Shown: positions 41,924 through 50,647 of the stretch, in pieces
Numbering within the stretch: the stretch's first letter is position 1
How the letters are laid out: every line of letters begins with the position of its first letter
Origin: Streptomyces sp. DH5
Lineage (GTDB): Bacteria > Actinomycetota > Actinomycetes > Streptomycetales > Streptomycetaceae
Assembly: GCF_020873915.1 (NCBI RefSeq)
Contig: NZ_JAHWGP010000007.1
Coordinates: 186,001 to 250,000 of the forward strand
DNA: 64,000 nt
Direction: 5' to 3'
The notes under the pieces: generated by a model
The model's input: only the letters and a program-made list of their open reading frames with translations
Databases searched by the model: none
What the model was told of the DNA's origin: nothing
Program-made: the position numbers and the translations under genes

Positions 41924-42252
41924 CTTGGGTTCAAGGGGTCGTCGCAACACCACTTGGTTTTAGGTGGTGAGTAGATCACGTAGACGCTCGGCTGGGGTAT
42001 CCCAGCCGAGCGTCTTGCGTGGGCGGCCGTTGAGTTCCTGGGCGACGTGTTCGAGGTCCGTCCCGCCTTCCGGGCCCAGCCGAACGCGGTGTTCCGATCC
42101 ACCCCCAGTTCACGCGCCACCACGGTCACGTTCCCCACGGCATCCAGCCGTACAAGGAAACGCTCCCGCAACCCCACAAGACCACGCTCAACGCCCACGG
42201 TCCTCGCAACTCCCACAGATCGCGGGTGTTGCGAGGACCGTTAGAACCCAAG
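41924..42252 (-). mobile_element. 329-bp internally deleted IS30-family element
   Basis: Ends carry 28-bp imperfect inverted repeats: CTTGGGTTC...TCGCAACACC at 41924-41951 and its complement at 42225-42252, 24 of 28 positions matching. The element is flanked by CTG on both sides (41921-41923 and 42253-42255), fitting a 3-bp target duplication typical of IS30. Inside are only the two ends of an IS30 transposase gene. It is non-autonomous, comparable to a MITE, but could be moved by a full copy elsewhere. Confidence 0.85.
41960..42216 (-). pseudogene. IS30-type transposase remnant (N-terminus joined to C-terminus)
   Basis: On the minus strand the frame begins VGVERGLVGLRERFLVRLDA and [20 protein letters not shown], the helix-turn-helix N-terminus of IS30 transposases. 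After about 50 codons the reading shifts by one base into [20 protein letters not shown] and [11 protein letters not shown]-stop, the conserved C-terminus. Everything between, including the DDE catalytic core of about 250 residues, is deleted at about 42046-42050. Confidence 0.88.
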
Positions 42253-42281
42253 CTGTCGCGACGGGCCCTCGTTCGCGCTCC

Positions 42282-42845
42282 TCAGCCGGACTTGCCGCGC
42301 CCGCTCAGCGCGTCGCGGAGCCGGTCGACCATTCCGGCACCCGGGGCCAGCAGCTTGTTCGCGGGGGGCGTGTCGGGGGCGGCGGGGTGCGGCCGGGTCG
42401 GGGCGGTCTTCTTCGCCTGCCGGACCTTCTCGCCGAGCCGGTCGAGTTCCTCCGTGGAACAGGCGGCGCGCAGCCGCGGGAAGAGGTTCTGCTCCTCGTC
42501 GGCGATGTGCTCCCGGATCTCGCTCATCAGCGATCCGATGAGGCGGTCGAACTCCGCGTCGTCCGCGTCGCAGCCCTCCAGGTCCTTCATGGTCCGCTCG
42601 GCCGTGGCGTGGTCCTCGAGTTCCCGGTCGGCGATCGTGTCCCCGTCCGGCACGTGTTCGCGCACCGCCGGGTAGAGGTAGGCCTCCTCGGCGACCGAGT
42701 GCCGGACCAGTTCGATCGTGGCCTGGTCGGCGTACACCTTGCGGTCCTTGTGGCCGGGCGGCAGTGCCTCGATCTTGCCGAAGAGCTCCTCGACCTCCCG
42801 GTGGTCGGTCACCAGTTCGTCGATGACGTTGCCTCCGTGTCCCAT
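42282..42845 (-). CDS. hemerythrin domain-containing protein
   Basis: 187 residues from ATG 42845, with GGAAGG eight bases upstream; a GTG nine bases earlier is less well placed. The four-helix hemerythrin fold has iron ligands in ELVTDHREVEELF (first His), IELVRHSVAEEAYLYPAV (H and E), DHATAERTMKDLEG and IREHIADEEQNLFPRL (HxxxE). Such domains bind oxygen, nitric oxide or act in redox/iron sensing. The C-terminal 50 residues are a Pro/Lys linker and a basic tail. Neighbouring DoxX, fructosamine-kinase-like and catalase genes suggest a redox context. Confidence 0.92.
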   Translation of the reverse strand: MGHGGNVIDELVTDHREVEELFGKIEALPPGHKDRKVYADQATIELVRHSVAEEAYLYPAVREHVPDGDTIADRELEDHATAERTMKDLEGCDADDAEFDRLIGSLMSEIREHIADEEQNLFPRLRAACSTEELDRLGEKVRQAKKTAPTRPHPAAPDTPPANKLLAPGAGMVDRLRDALSGRGKSG

Positions 42846-42932
42846 GTCCTTCACCTTCCGGTCCGTGGTGGCGCCCGGCCGGGCCCACTCGGCTCCCGGG
42901 TCCCCTCGCCGACGGGTTGCTAACGCGGGCGG

Positions 42933-42961
42933 CCGGTCAGCAGGACAACCGGTCAGCAGGA
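42933..42961. repeat. 13-bp direct repeat at the end of the DoxX gene
   Basis: CCGGTCAGCAGGA occurs at 42933-42945 and 42949-42961, a 16-base period. The second copy contains the stop codon of the DoxX gene, so the region looks like a short tandem duplication of its 3' end. Confidence 0.8.
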
Positions 42962-43486
42962 GAGCTTGGCCCGGACACGGCCGGCCACCGCCGCAGGGCG
43001 GACTCCGGCCCGGACGGAGTGGCGTACGAGGTGCGCGTCGCGCCGCACGTCGTGGGCTGCGTGCCGGCCGCGCCAGAGCAGGGAGGGGGCGGAGCCGGTG
43101 TCGTCGGCGGCGATCAGTAGACCGCCGAGCATGGCGAGGTTCTTCAGGAAGTGGATGCGCTGCTGGGTCTTCCGGTCGGGGTCCTCCTCCTCCCAGAAGC
43201 GGTGCGCGGCCAGGGTGGTGGGCACCAGCGAGACGGCGAGGGCGAGCGCGGCCGGGCGGGGCAGGCGTCCGGTGGCCAGCATCAGCCCGCCCACGACCTG
43301 GACGGCACCGTTGAGGCGCACGCAGTCCTCGGTGCTCTCGGGCAGCGGCGCGATCCGGTCGGTGAGGGGCCGTACGACGGGCTCCGCGAGACCCGCGACG
43401 TTCTGCGGGTTGCGGACGGAATCCAGCCCGCCCGCGACGAACATCGACGCGAGCATCGGCCGGCCGAGGACACGCAACAGACTCAT
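42953..43486 (-). CDS. DoxX family membrane protein
   Basis: 177 residues from ATG 43486 (AGGAG upstream). Start motif LLRVLGRPMLASMFVAGGLDSVRNPQN is characteristic of DoxX, followed by four hydrophobic segments (including LNGAVQVVGGLMLATGRL, ALALAVSLVPTTLAAHRFW, FLKNLAMLGGLLIAADD). The C-terminal 45 residues are hydrophilic and basic. DoxX proteins take part in membrane redox homeostasis, in actinobacteria linked with superoxide and thiol stress responses. Transcribed with its small downstream-strand neighbours in the hemerythrin-catalase region. Confidence 0.9.
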   Translation of the reverse strand: MSLLRVLGRPMLASMFVAGGLDSVRNPQNVAGLAEPVVRPLTDRIAPLPESTEDCVRLNGAVQVVGGLMLATGRLPRPAALALAVSLVPTTLAAHRFWEEEDPDRKTQQRIHFLKNLAMLGGLLIAADDTGSAPSLLWRGRHAAHDVRRDAHLVRHSVRAGVRPAAVAGRVRAKLSC

Positions 43487-43562
43487 GGGCTACTCCTGGG
43501 AAGTCGGTGGTGCGGACGTGCGCCGGGTTCCCTCCGGGGAGGGGCGCAACCGGCGCGCGCCG

Positions 43563-43886
43563 TCACCAGAACCGGGTGGTGAGCGCGGGCTGGTGGACCG
43601 CCTCGACGGCGTCGCGCAGGCGCAGGGCGACGCCGATGGTGGTGCGCAGGACGGACGGGCGAACGGTCTGCGCGGTCTCCGTGGCCAGGACCAGCAGACA
43701 GCCCGCAGCCTGTTCGACGACGGAGACCGGGAGGGTGTAGTCGTTCTCGGCGGCCGCGCGGAACGCCTTGAGCGGGACACCGGCCCCGTCGACCGTCCGC
43801 CCGGCGGCCTGCTCCAGGTGCCGGGCGGCGTTCTCGCAGAGCGAGGCGGGCAGGGTGAGGGTGCGCTGGAACGGTGAACTCGTCAT
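43563..43886 (-). CDS. hypothetical protein
   Basis: 107 residues from ATG 43886. A helical, soluble protein: MTSSPFQRTLTLPASLCENA, AENDYTLPVSVVEQAAGCLL, ETAQTVRPSVLRTTIGVALR, ending in ALTTRFW. Two Cys in different helices. No known family is recognised. It precedes the DoxX gene by 76 bases on the same strand and is divergent from the fructosamine-kinase-like gene, whose promoter it probably shares. Confidence 0.6.
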   Translation of the reverse strand: MTSSPFQRTLTLPASLCENAARHLEQAAGRTVDGAGVPLKAFRAAAENDYTLPVSVVEQAAGCLLVLATETAQTVRPSVLRTTIGVALRLRDAVEAVHQPALTTRFW

Positions 43887-44015
43887 GCTCCCACTGCTGC
43901 CCCGCCCGGGCCGTGTTCCATCGGCGCGCGCCGGGAGTTCACCGTCCCGCGTGAGCTTTCGGCGGCGGTCGGGCCCGTACGCTGGGCACCTCCGCACACG
44001 TGAGGAGTCGCGCGC

Positions 44016-44912
44016 ATGAGCGTCCCTTCGGATCCGGCCGCCCCGGACGGCGACGGGGTCGTGGCGGCCCGGCTCACCGGGCGGACGGTCACCGGGGTGC
44101 GGGCCCTGTCCGGTTCGCTCACCGAGGCCGTGCTGGACGACGGCCGGGTGGTGGTCGTCAAACGGACCCCGGGCCCGGAGGCCGCACGTGCCGAGGCGGC
44201 GGGGCTGCGCTGGCTGGCCGGTGCGGGGACGGTTCGGGTGCCCGCCGTGCACGGTCACGAGGCGGGGCGACTCGTCATGGACCGGGTGGTGCCGGGTCGG
44301 CCGGACCGGCAGGCGGCCGTCCGGTTCGGCCGGGAGCTGGCAGGCCTGCACGCGGCCGGCGCGCCCGCGTTCGGGGCGCCGCCGCCGGACGGTCCGGTGG
44401 AGGCGTTCATCGGGCTCGCCCCGATGCGCAACGTCACCGGCGGCGACTGGCCGGCCTGGCACGCCGGACACCGGATCCTGCCGTATCTGCGCCGGGCGGT
44501 CGACGACGGCATCGTCCGACCGGACGAGGCGGGCGTCGTGGAGCGGGTCTGCGAGCGGCTGCCGGAACTCTCCGGGCCGGCCGAGCCGCCGGCCCGGCTG
44601 CACGGCGACCTGTGGAACGGCAATGTGCTGTGGGGCTCCGACGGACACGTCCGGCTGATCGACCCGGCGGCCCACGGCGGGCACCGGGAGACCGATCTGG
44701 CGATGCTCGCCCTCTTCGGCTGCCCCCGTCTTCGGGCGGTCCTGGACGGCTACCGGCAGGCGGCGCCGCTCGCCGACGGGTGGGAGGAACGCGTCGGCGT
44801 GCACCAGCTGTTCCCGCTGCTGGTGCACGCCGTGCTGTTCGGCCGGGGCTACGCCGAGCAGGCGCTCTCCGTGGCCCGGGCCGCCGCTGCCGGACGACCG
44901 CTCAACGGGTGA
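44016..44912 (+). CDS. fructosamine kinase family protein (APH/protein-kinase-like fold)
   Basis: 298 residues from ATG 44016 (GTGAGGAG upstream). It has a kinase-like catalytic loop [18 protein letters not shown] (Asp198) and metal-binding [19 protein letters not shown] (Asp216), the exact form seen in fructosamine-3-kinases, with the nucleotide-binding Lys in VVVVKRTPG (residue 49). Such enzymes phosphorylate ketosamines on glycated proteins so they decompose, a form of damage repair; small-molecule substrates are also possible. Its 3' end overlaps the convergent catalase gene by 11 bases. Confidence 0.92.
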   Translation: MSVPSDPAAPDGDGVVAARLTGRTVTGVRALSGSLTEAVLDDGRVVVVKRTPGPEAARAEAAGLRWLAGAGTVRVPAVHGHEAGRLVMDRVVPGRPDRQAAVRFGRELAGLHAAGAPAFGAPPPDGPVEAFIGLAPMRNVTGGDWPAWHAGHRILPYLRRAVDDGIVRPDEAGVVERVCERLPELSGPAEPPARLHGDLWNGNVLWGSDGHVRLIDPAAHGGHRETDLAMLALFGCPRLRAVLDGYRQAAPLADGWEERVGVHQLFPLLVHAVLFGRGYAEQALSVARAAAAGRPLNG

Positions 44913-46560
44913 CCACGTGCCGTTCGTCGGGGACGCAGTGGGTCATGGTGAGGCCCTCCACGTCGCGCGGCGGGTTGTCGCCGAGGTTGGCCAGCCGCTT
45001 GCGCTCCTCCTCCGAGAGGGTCTGGCCCGGGAGCGGTTCGAGGTGGGCGACGTCCTCCGGCATGATGCCGAGGCCCTCGCCCACCCGGCGGCCGAGGTCG
45101 TTCTCGGCGAGGAGGCAGTGCCAGACCATGCGTTCCTGCACCTCTCGGTCGCACTGCGCGAACAGGTCGGTGAAGTTCTTCACCAGGTCGTCGCGCTCCC
45201 AGTCCTCCATCAGGCAGTAGCGCTGGCCCGCCTGGAGGTAGTCGTTGGTGCGCGGGATGCGCTTGCGGGTGAGCCGGCCCACGATCTCCGGGCCCTGGTC
45301 GTCGTGCGTCGGGTACTCGCCCTCGTGCAGCCCGCCGGTGATCGACGGCTCGTAGTTGACGTGCGGGTTCTGCCCGCCGTCGTCCACGAAGTACGTCATC
45401 TGGCCGTCGCGCTGGTTGGTGTGCACCTCGGCGTTCTTGGCCTGGTTGACGGGGAGTTGCAGGTAGTTCGGGCCGACCCGGTGGCGCTGGGTGTCACTGT
45501 AGGAGAAGGTCCGGCCGACGAGCATCTTGTCGTCGGAGAAGTCCAGGCCGTCCACGAGGACACCGGTGCCGAAGGAGATCTGCTCGTTCTCGGCGAAGTA
45601 GTTGTCCGGCATCCGGTTGAGCACCATGCGGCCGACCGGCTTCGGCGGGAATTCCTGCTCGGGCCAGGTCTTGGTGTCGTCCAGCGGGTCGAAGTCGAGT
45701 TCCGGGTGCTCGTGGTCGTCCATCATCTGGACGAGCAGTTCCCACTCGGGGTGGTCGCCGCGCGCGATCGCCTCGTACAGGTCCTTGGTGGCGTGGCCGA
45801 GGGAGTCCGCCTGGACGTTGGCGGCATCCTCCTCGGTCATGGAGCGCACGCCCTGCTTGGGCATCCAGTGGTACTTGACCAGCTTGGTGTCGCCCGTGGC
45901 GTTGACCCACTTGTACGTGTTCACGCCGAAGCCCTGCATGTGGCGGTAGTCCGCCGGGATGCCGCGCGGGCTGAACAGGTTGACCAGCATGTGCATGGAC
46001 TCGGGCGTCTGCGACATGAAGTCGAAGATGCGCCGCGGCTGCTGTTCGAAGGTGACCGGGTCGGGCTTGAGGGCGTGGATGACGTCGGGGAACTTGATGG
46101 CGTCCCGGATGAAGAAGACGCCCAGGTTGTTGCCGACGAGGTCCCAGTTGCCGTCCTCGGTGTAGAACTTCACGGCGAAGCCGCGCGGATCACGGGCGGC
46201 CTCGGAGGAGTCGCGTCCGCCGATGACGGTGGAGAAGCGCACCGCCACGTCGGTGCGCTTGCCCTGCTCCTGGAAGAGCTTGGCCCTGGTGTACGGGGAG
46301 ATGGGCTCGTCGCCCCACTTCCCGTACGCCTCGAAGTAACCGTAGGCGGTGACGCCGCGCGCGTGGACGACGCGCTCGGGGATGCGCTCCCGGTCGAAGT
46401 GGCTGATCTTCTCCAGGAACTGGTAGTTCTCCAGCGTGGCGGGGCCCCGGGCGCCGACCGTGCGCTGGTTCTGGTTGTCGTAGACCTGATGGCCCTGGCG
46501 GTTGGTGAGTACCTTGCGGTCGTCGCCCGGAGCGGGACCCCGGCTGGAAACGTCCGTCAT
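44902..46560 (-). CDS. monofunctional haem catalase
   Basis: 552 residues from ATG 46560, after AAGGAG. Catalytic His66 in [16 protein letters not shown], the Asn pair in [18 protein letters not shown] (about 138-155), and the haem-ligating Tyr in [20 protein letters not shown] (about 348) define a clade-3-type small-subunit catalase with a C-terminal extension of about 60 residues. It converts hydrogen peroxide to water and oxygen in the cytosol. No FurA- or CatR-type regulator gene is adjacent, and no operator was identified upstream. Confidence 0.96.
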   Translation of the reverse strand: MTDVSSRGPAPGDDRKVLTNRQGHQVYDNQNQRTVGARGPATLENYQFLEKISHFDRERIPERVVHARGVTAYGYFEAYGKWGDEPISPYTRAKLFQEQGKRTDVAVRFSTVIGGRDSSEAARDPRGFAVKFYTEDGNWDLVGNNLGVFFIRDAIKFPDVIHALKPDPVTFEQQPRRIFDFMSQTPESMHMLVNLFSPRGIPADYRHMQGFGVNTYKWVNATGDTKLVKYHWMPKQGVRSMTEEDAANVQADSLGHATKDLYEAIARGDHPEWELLVQMMDDHEHPELDFDPLDDTKTWPEQEFPPKPVGRMVLNRMPDNYFAENEQISFGTGVLVDGLDFSDDKMLVGRTFSYSDTQRHRVGPNYLQLPVNQAKNAEVHTNQRDGQMTYFVDDGGQNPHVNYEPSITGGLHEGEYPTHDDQGPEIVGRLTRKRIPRTNDYLQAGQRYCLMEDWERDDLVKNFTDLFAQCDREVQERMVWHCLLAENDLGRRVGEGLGIMPEDVAHLEPLPGQTLSEEERKRLANLGDNPPRDVEGLTMTHCVPDERHVVTR

Positions 46561-46886
46561 GATCGTGGACTCCTTGCACTGCTCGTCGTCCCCCCGATCG
46601 CGTGCGTACGGGGGTCATGCTGCCGCGCATCACGGCGGGCTGCGACTCGGCGAGGCGGACGGATGCCGCCGGATCGCCCCGTGGACGCCGCCCGGGGCGG
46701 GCGCGGCCGCCGGAAGCGCCCGTGACCGGCTGTACGCCATCCGGCCGATGGGTTCCCGGGACGCCGCGGTGTGTGGGCGCCGGCAGGTCGGTTCCGCCGG
46801 CCGGAGAGGTGCGAGCCGGCCGGGACACGGCGCGGGTCCGGTCACCGTGCCGCGCACGGTGACCGGGCCCGGTGAAGGTCGCCTGC
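46561..46886. other. 326-bp region upstream of the catalase gene
   Basis: Holds the catalase promoter and, at its right end, the terminator of the small protein gene. No gene recognised and no clear regulatory palindrome in 46561-46837. Confidence 0.6.
46838..46866 (-). terminator. perfect hairpin after the 78-residue protein gene
   Basis: CCGGTCACCGTGC - CGC - GCACGGTGACCGG, a 13-bp perfect stem with a 3-base loop, 20 bases beyond the stop codon at 46887. Confidence 0.88.
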
Positions 46887-47123
46887 TCAGCCCTGGCCGA
46901 GGCGTGCGCGCAGCAGCCCCTTGCCCAGTTCCGCGCCCTTGCGGCTGTCCGCCTGGGCCTTGCGGAAGAGGTCGGCGACCTCGGTGTCCCCGGCGCGCTC
47001 CGCGTCCTGGATGTAGCCCTCCAGGCGCAGGGCGTTGCTCAGGCACGCCTCGACGTACCAGATCAGGTTGTAGTCCTTGTCCTGCGTGCCGGTGGCGCCA
47101 CCGGTCTCCGTCTCGCTGGCCAT
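46887..47123 (-). CDS. small hypothetical protein
   Basis: 78 residues from ATG 47123 behind GAGGAG. An acidic/polar N-terminus is followed by a helical core YNLIWYVEACLSNALRLEGY and IQDAERAGDTEVADLFRKAQADS, ending KGAELGKGLLRARLGQG. It resembles short helical proteins seen widely in Streptomyces and associated with stress-inducible genes, but I cannot name a family. It is followed by a clear terminator and lies 320 bases from the PucR gene. Confidence 0.75.
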   Translation of the reverse strand: MASETETGGATGTQDKDYNLIWYVEACLSNALRLEGYIQDAERAGDTEVADLFRKAQADSRKGAELGKGLLRARLGQG

Positions 47124-47444
47124 CGGATCTCCTCTTCGCGGTGCTCGATCACCGCCCGCCCGGCCGGTGCCGGAGGGGCGGACCTTGACAGCCGCGGTCG
47201 GGTACCCGCCCGGGGGGCCGCTACACGGCGACGCGGGCGGGAGCACGCGGGGAGTGAGGAGAAGGGGCCCGCGGCGCGACCGTGCGCAGGGCGGGGGGCG
47301 GGGGCGCGACCGGTCCCCCGTTCCGGTCGTGCCCCCGCCGTGGCTCGAAAGTAGACGGAGCGGGGCGCGCCTGTGTACCGCGCCGGTGCCCGCTGCGGCC
47401 GCCGGAGGGCTCATCCGTGCACAACCGAGTCCGGAAAGCCCGTT
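47124..47444. other. 321-bp intergenic region, no gene seen
   Basis: Between the PucR gene end and the small protein start; must contain the small protein's promoter. GC-rich, no recognised motif. Confidence 0.6.
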
Positions 47445-48935
47445 TCACTCCGTTGCGAGCACCGGCTGTTCCAGGTCGCCCACGGCGATGTGGGCCAGCA
47501 CGACCTCGTAGAGATCGGTTCCGGTGGACAGCAGTTGGCGTTCCAGGACCGGCTCGGCGCTGCGCACGTGCTCGCGGACGGTCTGGGCGTGGACGCCCAG
47601 GCTCTGCGCCGCCCGCTCGGCGTTGGCCCCGGAGTCGATCCACGTGCGCAGGGTGCGGCGCACGTTGCGGGTGTCGTGGTCCAGGCGCCCCAGCAGTTCC
47701 CGCGCCCAGGCGCCGACGGCGGGGCCGGACAGCAGGCCGGAGAGGCCGGGGGAGGGCGCGCCCCGGTCGGGGGCCGTCTGTCCGTCGAGGAGGTTGATCT
47801 GGGTGTGGAGCGCCAGGTGGACGACGGCGCGTGCGGTGATGTCGTCGAAGTCGACGCCGAGCATGGTCTCGACACGCTCCATGCGGGCCCGCACGGTGTT
47901 ACGGCTGACGCCGAGGATCTTGGCGGTGTTGACCGCCGTGAACTCCAGGCCGAGCCGGGTGGTGGCGAGGAGTTCGGCGCGCGTGTGGTGCGGCAGCGCG
48001 TCCAGCGGCCGCAGCACCCGGCCCGTCCAGCGGCGCAGGACGGCGGGGTCCATCAGCCGCTCGGGACGGGTGCGTTCGGCGTATACGGCCGTCCTGTCCG
48101 CGCGGAAGCGCGCCACCGCCAGCGCGCTGACGGCCTGTCCGTAGGCGGTCGCGGTGCGGGCGAGGCCCTGCCACACGCTGCCGCCGAGGAACGTCCCGGG
48201 GTGCCGTCCGACCAGTGACCGCAGTTCGGACGCCGTCCTCTCGCGGGGGCTGACGACGATCACGTGCCCGTCCATGGCGGGGCACCGCACGACCAGCGCC
48301 TCGTCCCGCGTACTGTCCAGGCACTCCGCCACCAGTCGTTCGCGCCGCTCGGGCGCCGACTCGACGACGTACACGCACGCCGTGTCGGCGTCCAGCAGGC
48401 CCGGCCAGAGCCCGGCCGCGACCCGGCGGGCCGCCACGGTGTCCTCCACCATCAGCAGTTGCAGGATCGCGAGGCGCAGATCGGCCGTGGCCCGCTGGAG
48501 CCGGCGCCCGGCAGCGGTGGTCTCGTGGGCGGCCAGCAGGAGTCCGATCACCTGGGCGGTGTGCGTGACGACGTCGGCGGCGTGCCGGTCGAAGGGCGTC
48601 TCGCGGGAGACGGCCAGCACACAGGTGCCCGACGGGCGACCGATCCGTACCAGCCGCTGGTGGTGCCCCTCCCCCTCCCAGGCGGCGGAGGCGATGCGAC
48701 CGGAGCCGAGGTCGGCGACGAGGGACTCCTCCAGCCGCAGCCGGGTGCCGGCGAGGAGCGTGCCGTCGGCGTCCTGGAGGGCCACCTCCGCCCGCACGGT
48801 CGCGGCCAGCCAGTCGACGACCCTGCGGGCGTCCCGCCCGCCCGGCCGCAGATGCCCGAGCAGTTCCCGCGCCCAGCCGGGGGGCTCCCCGGCCGCTCCC
48901 GGCGTCCGCCGGATCCCGTCCCCACGGCCTGCCAC
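47445..48935 (-). CDS. PucR family transcriptional regulator with tandem HTH_30 domains
   Basis: 496 residues from GTG 48935 (AGAGG upstream). An N-terminal GAF-like sensor (about 30-160, e.g. VDWLAATVRAEVALQDADGT) and a GGDEF-like middle domain (about 200-300) lead to two helix-turn-helix modules of the PucR C-terminal type: LEFTAVNTAKILGVSRNTVR (about 345-375) and SGANAERAAQSLGVHAQTVR (about 445-470). Usual family members have one. PucR proteins regulate purine, sugar or aromatic catabolism; no metabolic operon is adjacent. Divergent from the Sua5-type gene. Confidence 0.85.
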   Translation of the reverse strand: MAGRGDGIRRTPGAAGEPPGWARELLGHLRPGGRDARRVVDWLAATVRAEVALQDADGTLLAGTRLRLEESLVADLGSGRIASAAWEGEGHHQRLVRIGRPSGTCVLAVSRETPFDRHAADVVTHTAQVIGLLLAAHETTAAGRRLQRATADLRLAILQLLMVEDTVAARRVAAGLWPGLLDADTACVYVVESAPERRERLVAECLDSTRDEALVVRCPAMDGHVIVVSPRERTASELRSLVGRHPGTFLGGSVWQGLARTATAYGQAVSALAVARFRADRTAVYAERTRPERLMDPAVLRRWTGRVLRPLDALPHHTRAELLATTRLGLEFTAVNTAKILGVSRNTVRARMERVETMLGVDFDDITARAVVHLALHTQINLLDGQTAPDRGAPSPGLSGLLSGPAVGAWARELLGRLDHDTRNVRRTLRTWIDSGANAERAAQSLGVHAQTVREHVRSAEPVLERQLLSTGTDLYEVVLAHIAVGDLEQPVLATE

Positions 48936-49093
48936 CCCGGTGTTCCTCTCGTCTCCTCGTCGCCTCAACCCAGGGCGGGGACGTTACCCCACCCGTGCGC
49001 GCGGCTCACCCCGCGCGGCGGGGCGCCCGTGCCCGGCGGGCGGCGCGGACCCGGGTGCGCGGGGCTTCCGCACGGGCGGCATAAGCTCGGTGA

Positions 49094-49714
49094 ATGGCGA
49101 AGTACTTCGACGTGCACCCCGACAACCCCCAGTCCCGCACCATCGGCCAGGTCGCCGACAGCATCCGCTCCGGCGCCCTGATCGCATACCCCACCGACTC
49201 CTGCTACGCGCTCGGCTGCCGGCTGGGCAGCCGGGACGGCATCGACCGGATCCGCTCCATCCGCAAGCTGGACGACCGGCACCACTTCACGCTGATGTGC
49301 CGGGACTTCGCGCAGCTCGGTCAGTTCGTACGGATCGACAACGACGTGTTCCGGGCGGTCAAGGCCTCGACCCCGGGCAGCTACACCTTCATCCTGCCCG
49401 CGACGAAGGAGGTGCCGCGCATGCTGCAGCACCCCAGGAAGAAGACCGTCGGCGTGCGCATCCCCGACCATGTCGTCACCCAGGCGCTGCTGGCGGAGCT
49501 GGGTGAGCCCCTGCTGTCCAGCACGCTGCTGCTGCCCGGCGAGGACGAGCCGATGACCCAGGGGTGGGAGATCAAGGACCGGCTCGACCACCAGGTGGAC
49601 GCGGTGCTCGACTCCGGCGACTGCGGTACCGAACCCACCACGGTGATCGACTTCTCCGGCGGCGAGGCGGAGATCGTACGGCGGGGCGCGGGCGACGTCG
49701 CGCGGTTCGAGTGA
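49094..49714 (+). CDS. L-threonylcarbamoyladenylate synthase family protein (Sua5/YciO/YrdC)
   Basis: 206 residues from ATG 49094. The YrdC fold is shown by IGQVADSIRSGALIAYPTDSCYALGCRLG, RSIRKLDDRHHFTLMCRDFA and the KxR-type RKKTVGVRIPDHVVTQALL. It lacks a Sua5 C-terminal domain, and its sequence is nearest the YciO branch, whose members form threonylcarbamoyl-AMP for tRNA t6A only weakly or have other carbamoyl chemistry. A housekeeping t6A enzyme is probably encoded elsewhere. Its stop overlaps the hydrolase start (GTGA). Confidence 0.9.
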   Translation: MAKYFDVHPDNPQSRTIGQVADSIRSGALIAYPTDSCYALGCRLGSRDGIDRIRSIRKLDDRHHFTLMCRDFAQLGQFVRIDNDVFRAVKASTPGSYTFILPATKEVPRMLQHPRKKTVGVRIPDHVVTQALLAELGEPLLSSTLLLPGEDEPMTQGWEIKDRLDHQVDAVLDSGDCGTEPTTVIDFSGGEAEIVRRGAGDVARFE

Positions 49715-50484
49715 CCCGGGGTCCGGTCGTGGGCGCCGTGGAGGGGGCGGGCGTCGAGGTCCCCACCGGGGACGGGACGGCCGACGCCTATCTGACGCGT
49801 CCCGCCGACGGGGTTCCCCGACCCGCGGTGCTGTTCTACATGGACGCCTTCGGACTGCGTCCGGCCCTGCGGGCGATGGCCGACCGGCTGGCGGCGGCCG
49901 GCTACACCGTCCTGGTGCCGAACGTGTTCTACCGGCGCGGTCCCGCCCCGGTGGCCGAGCTGCCCGCGTTCATCGACGACGCGTCGCGGGGCGCGCTGCT
50001 GCGTCGCCTGATGCCGGTGATGCGGCAGCTCACGCCCGAGCGGGCGGAGCGTGACGCCGGAGCGTATCTGCGGTGGCTGGCCGACTGTCCGGCGGTGGCC
50101 GACGGCCCGGTGGCGGTGACCGGCTACTGCATGGGTGCGGCGCTGTCCCTGCGCACGGCCGCCACCCATCCGGAGCGGGTGGCCGCCGCGGCCGGCTTCC
50201 ACGGAGGCCGGCTGGCGTCGGACGCGCCGGACAGTCCGCACCTCCTCGCCGGCCGGATCACCGCCGAGGTCTGCTTCGGGCACGCCGACCGGGACCCGTC
50301 GCTGCCCCCGGAGCAGATCGAGCGTCTGGAGCGGGCCCTGACGGACGCCGGTGTCCGGCACCGCTGCGAGGTGTACACCGGGGCGGGGCACGGTTTCACC
50401 CAGTCCGACACGTCCGCCTACGACGAGGAGGCGGACGAGCGTCACTGGACGGCGCTGCTCGGTCTGCTGGAGCGCACCTTCTGA
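49711..50484 (+). CDS. dienelactone hydrolase family protein
   Basis: 257 residues from GTG 49711, coupled to the Sua5-type gene. An alpha/beta-hydrolase of the DLH class: PAVLFYMDAFGLRPALRAMA, VLVPNVFYRRGPAP, the nucleophile Cys140 in VTGYCMGAALSL, an acid in CFGHADRDPSLPPEQ and His227 in YTGAGHGFTQSD. The Cys nucleophile is specific to this family and suits hydrolysis of activated lactones or esters. Substrate unknown; no aromatic degradation genes adjoin it. Confidence 0.92.
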   Translation: MTRGPVVGAVEGAGVEVPTGDGTADAYLTRPADGVPRPAVLFYMDAFGLRPALRAMADRLAAAGYTVLVPNVFYRRGPAPVAELPAFIDDASRGALLRRLMPVMRQLTPERAERDAGAYLRWLADCPAVADGPVAVTGYCMGAALSLRTAATHPERVAAAAGFHGGRLASDAPDSPHLLAGRITAEVCFGHADRDPSLPPEQIERLERALTDAGVRHRCEVYTGAGHGFTQSDTSAYDEEADERHWTALLGLLERTF

Positions 50485-50647
50485 CCTGCCGGAAGGTGCA
50501 CGGGACGGCGCCGGTGCCCCTTGCCGGCGAACGCGGCGACCGTCCGCTCCGCGACTCCCAACCCGGCTGCTCACGGCGGGGGTTCACCGCCCCCGCCGCG
50601 GGCACCCGGACACCGGCCGGTCCGTGCTCCGTTGTTACGGTGCACCG

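Noticed and set aside
40453-41970. Plus-strand open frame of 505 codons opposite the MFS gene
   Set aside because: Low-complexity Arg/Gly/Glu-rich translation, whereas the minus strand encodes twelve membrane helices.
41842-42216. A 124-codon minus-strand frame as an intact DNA-binding protein
   Set aside because: Its first 50 codons are an IS30 helix-turn-helix but the rest is a frameshifted reading of the IS30 C-terminus and flanking sequence; it is a transposase remnant.
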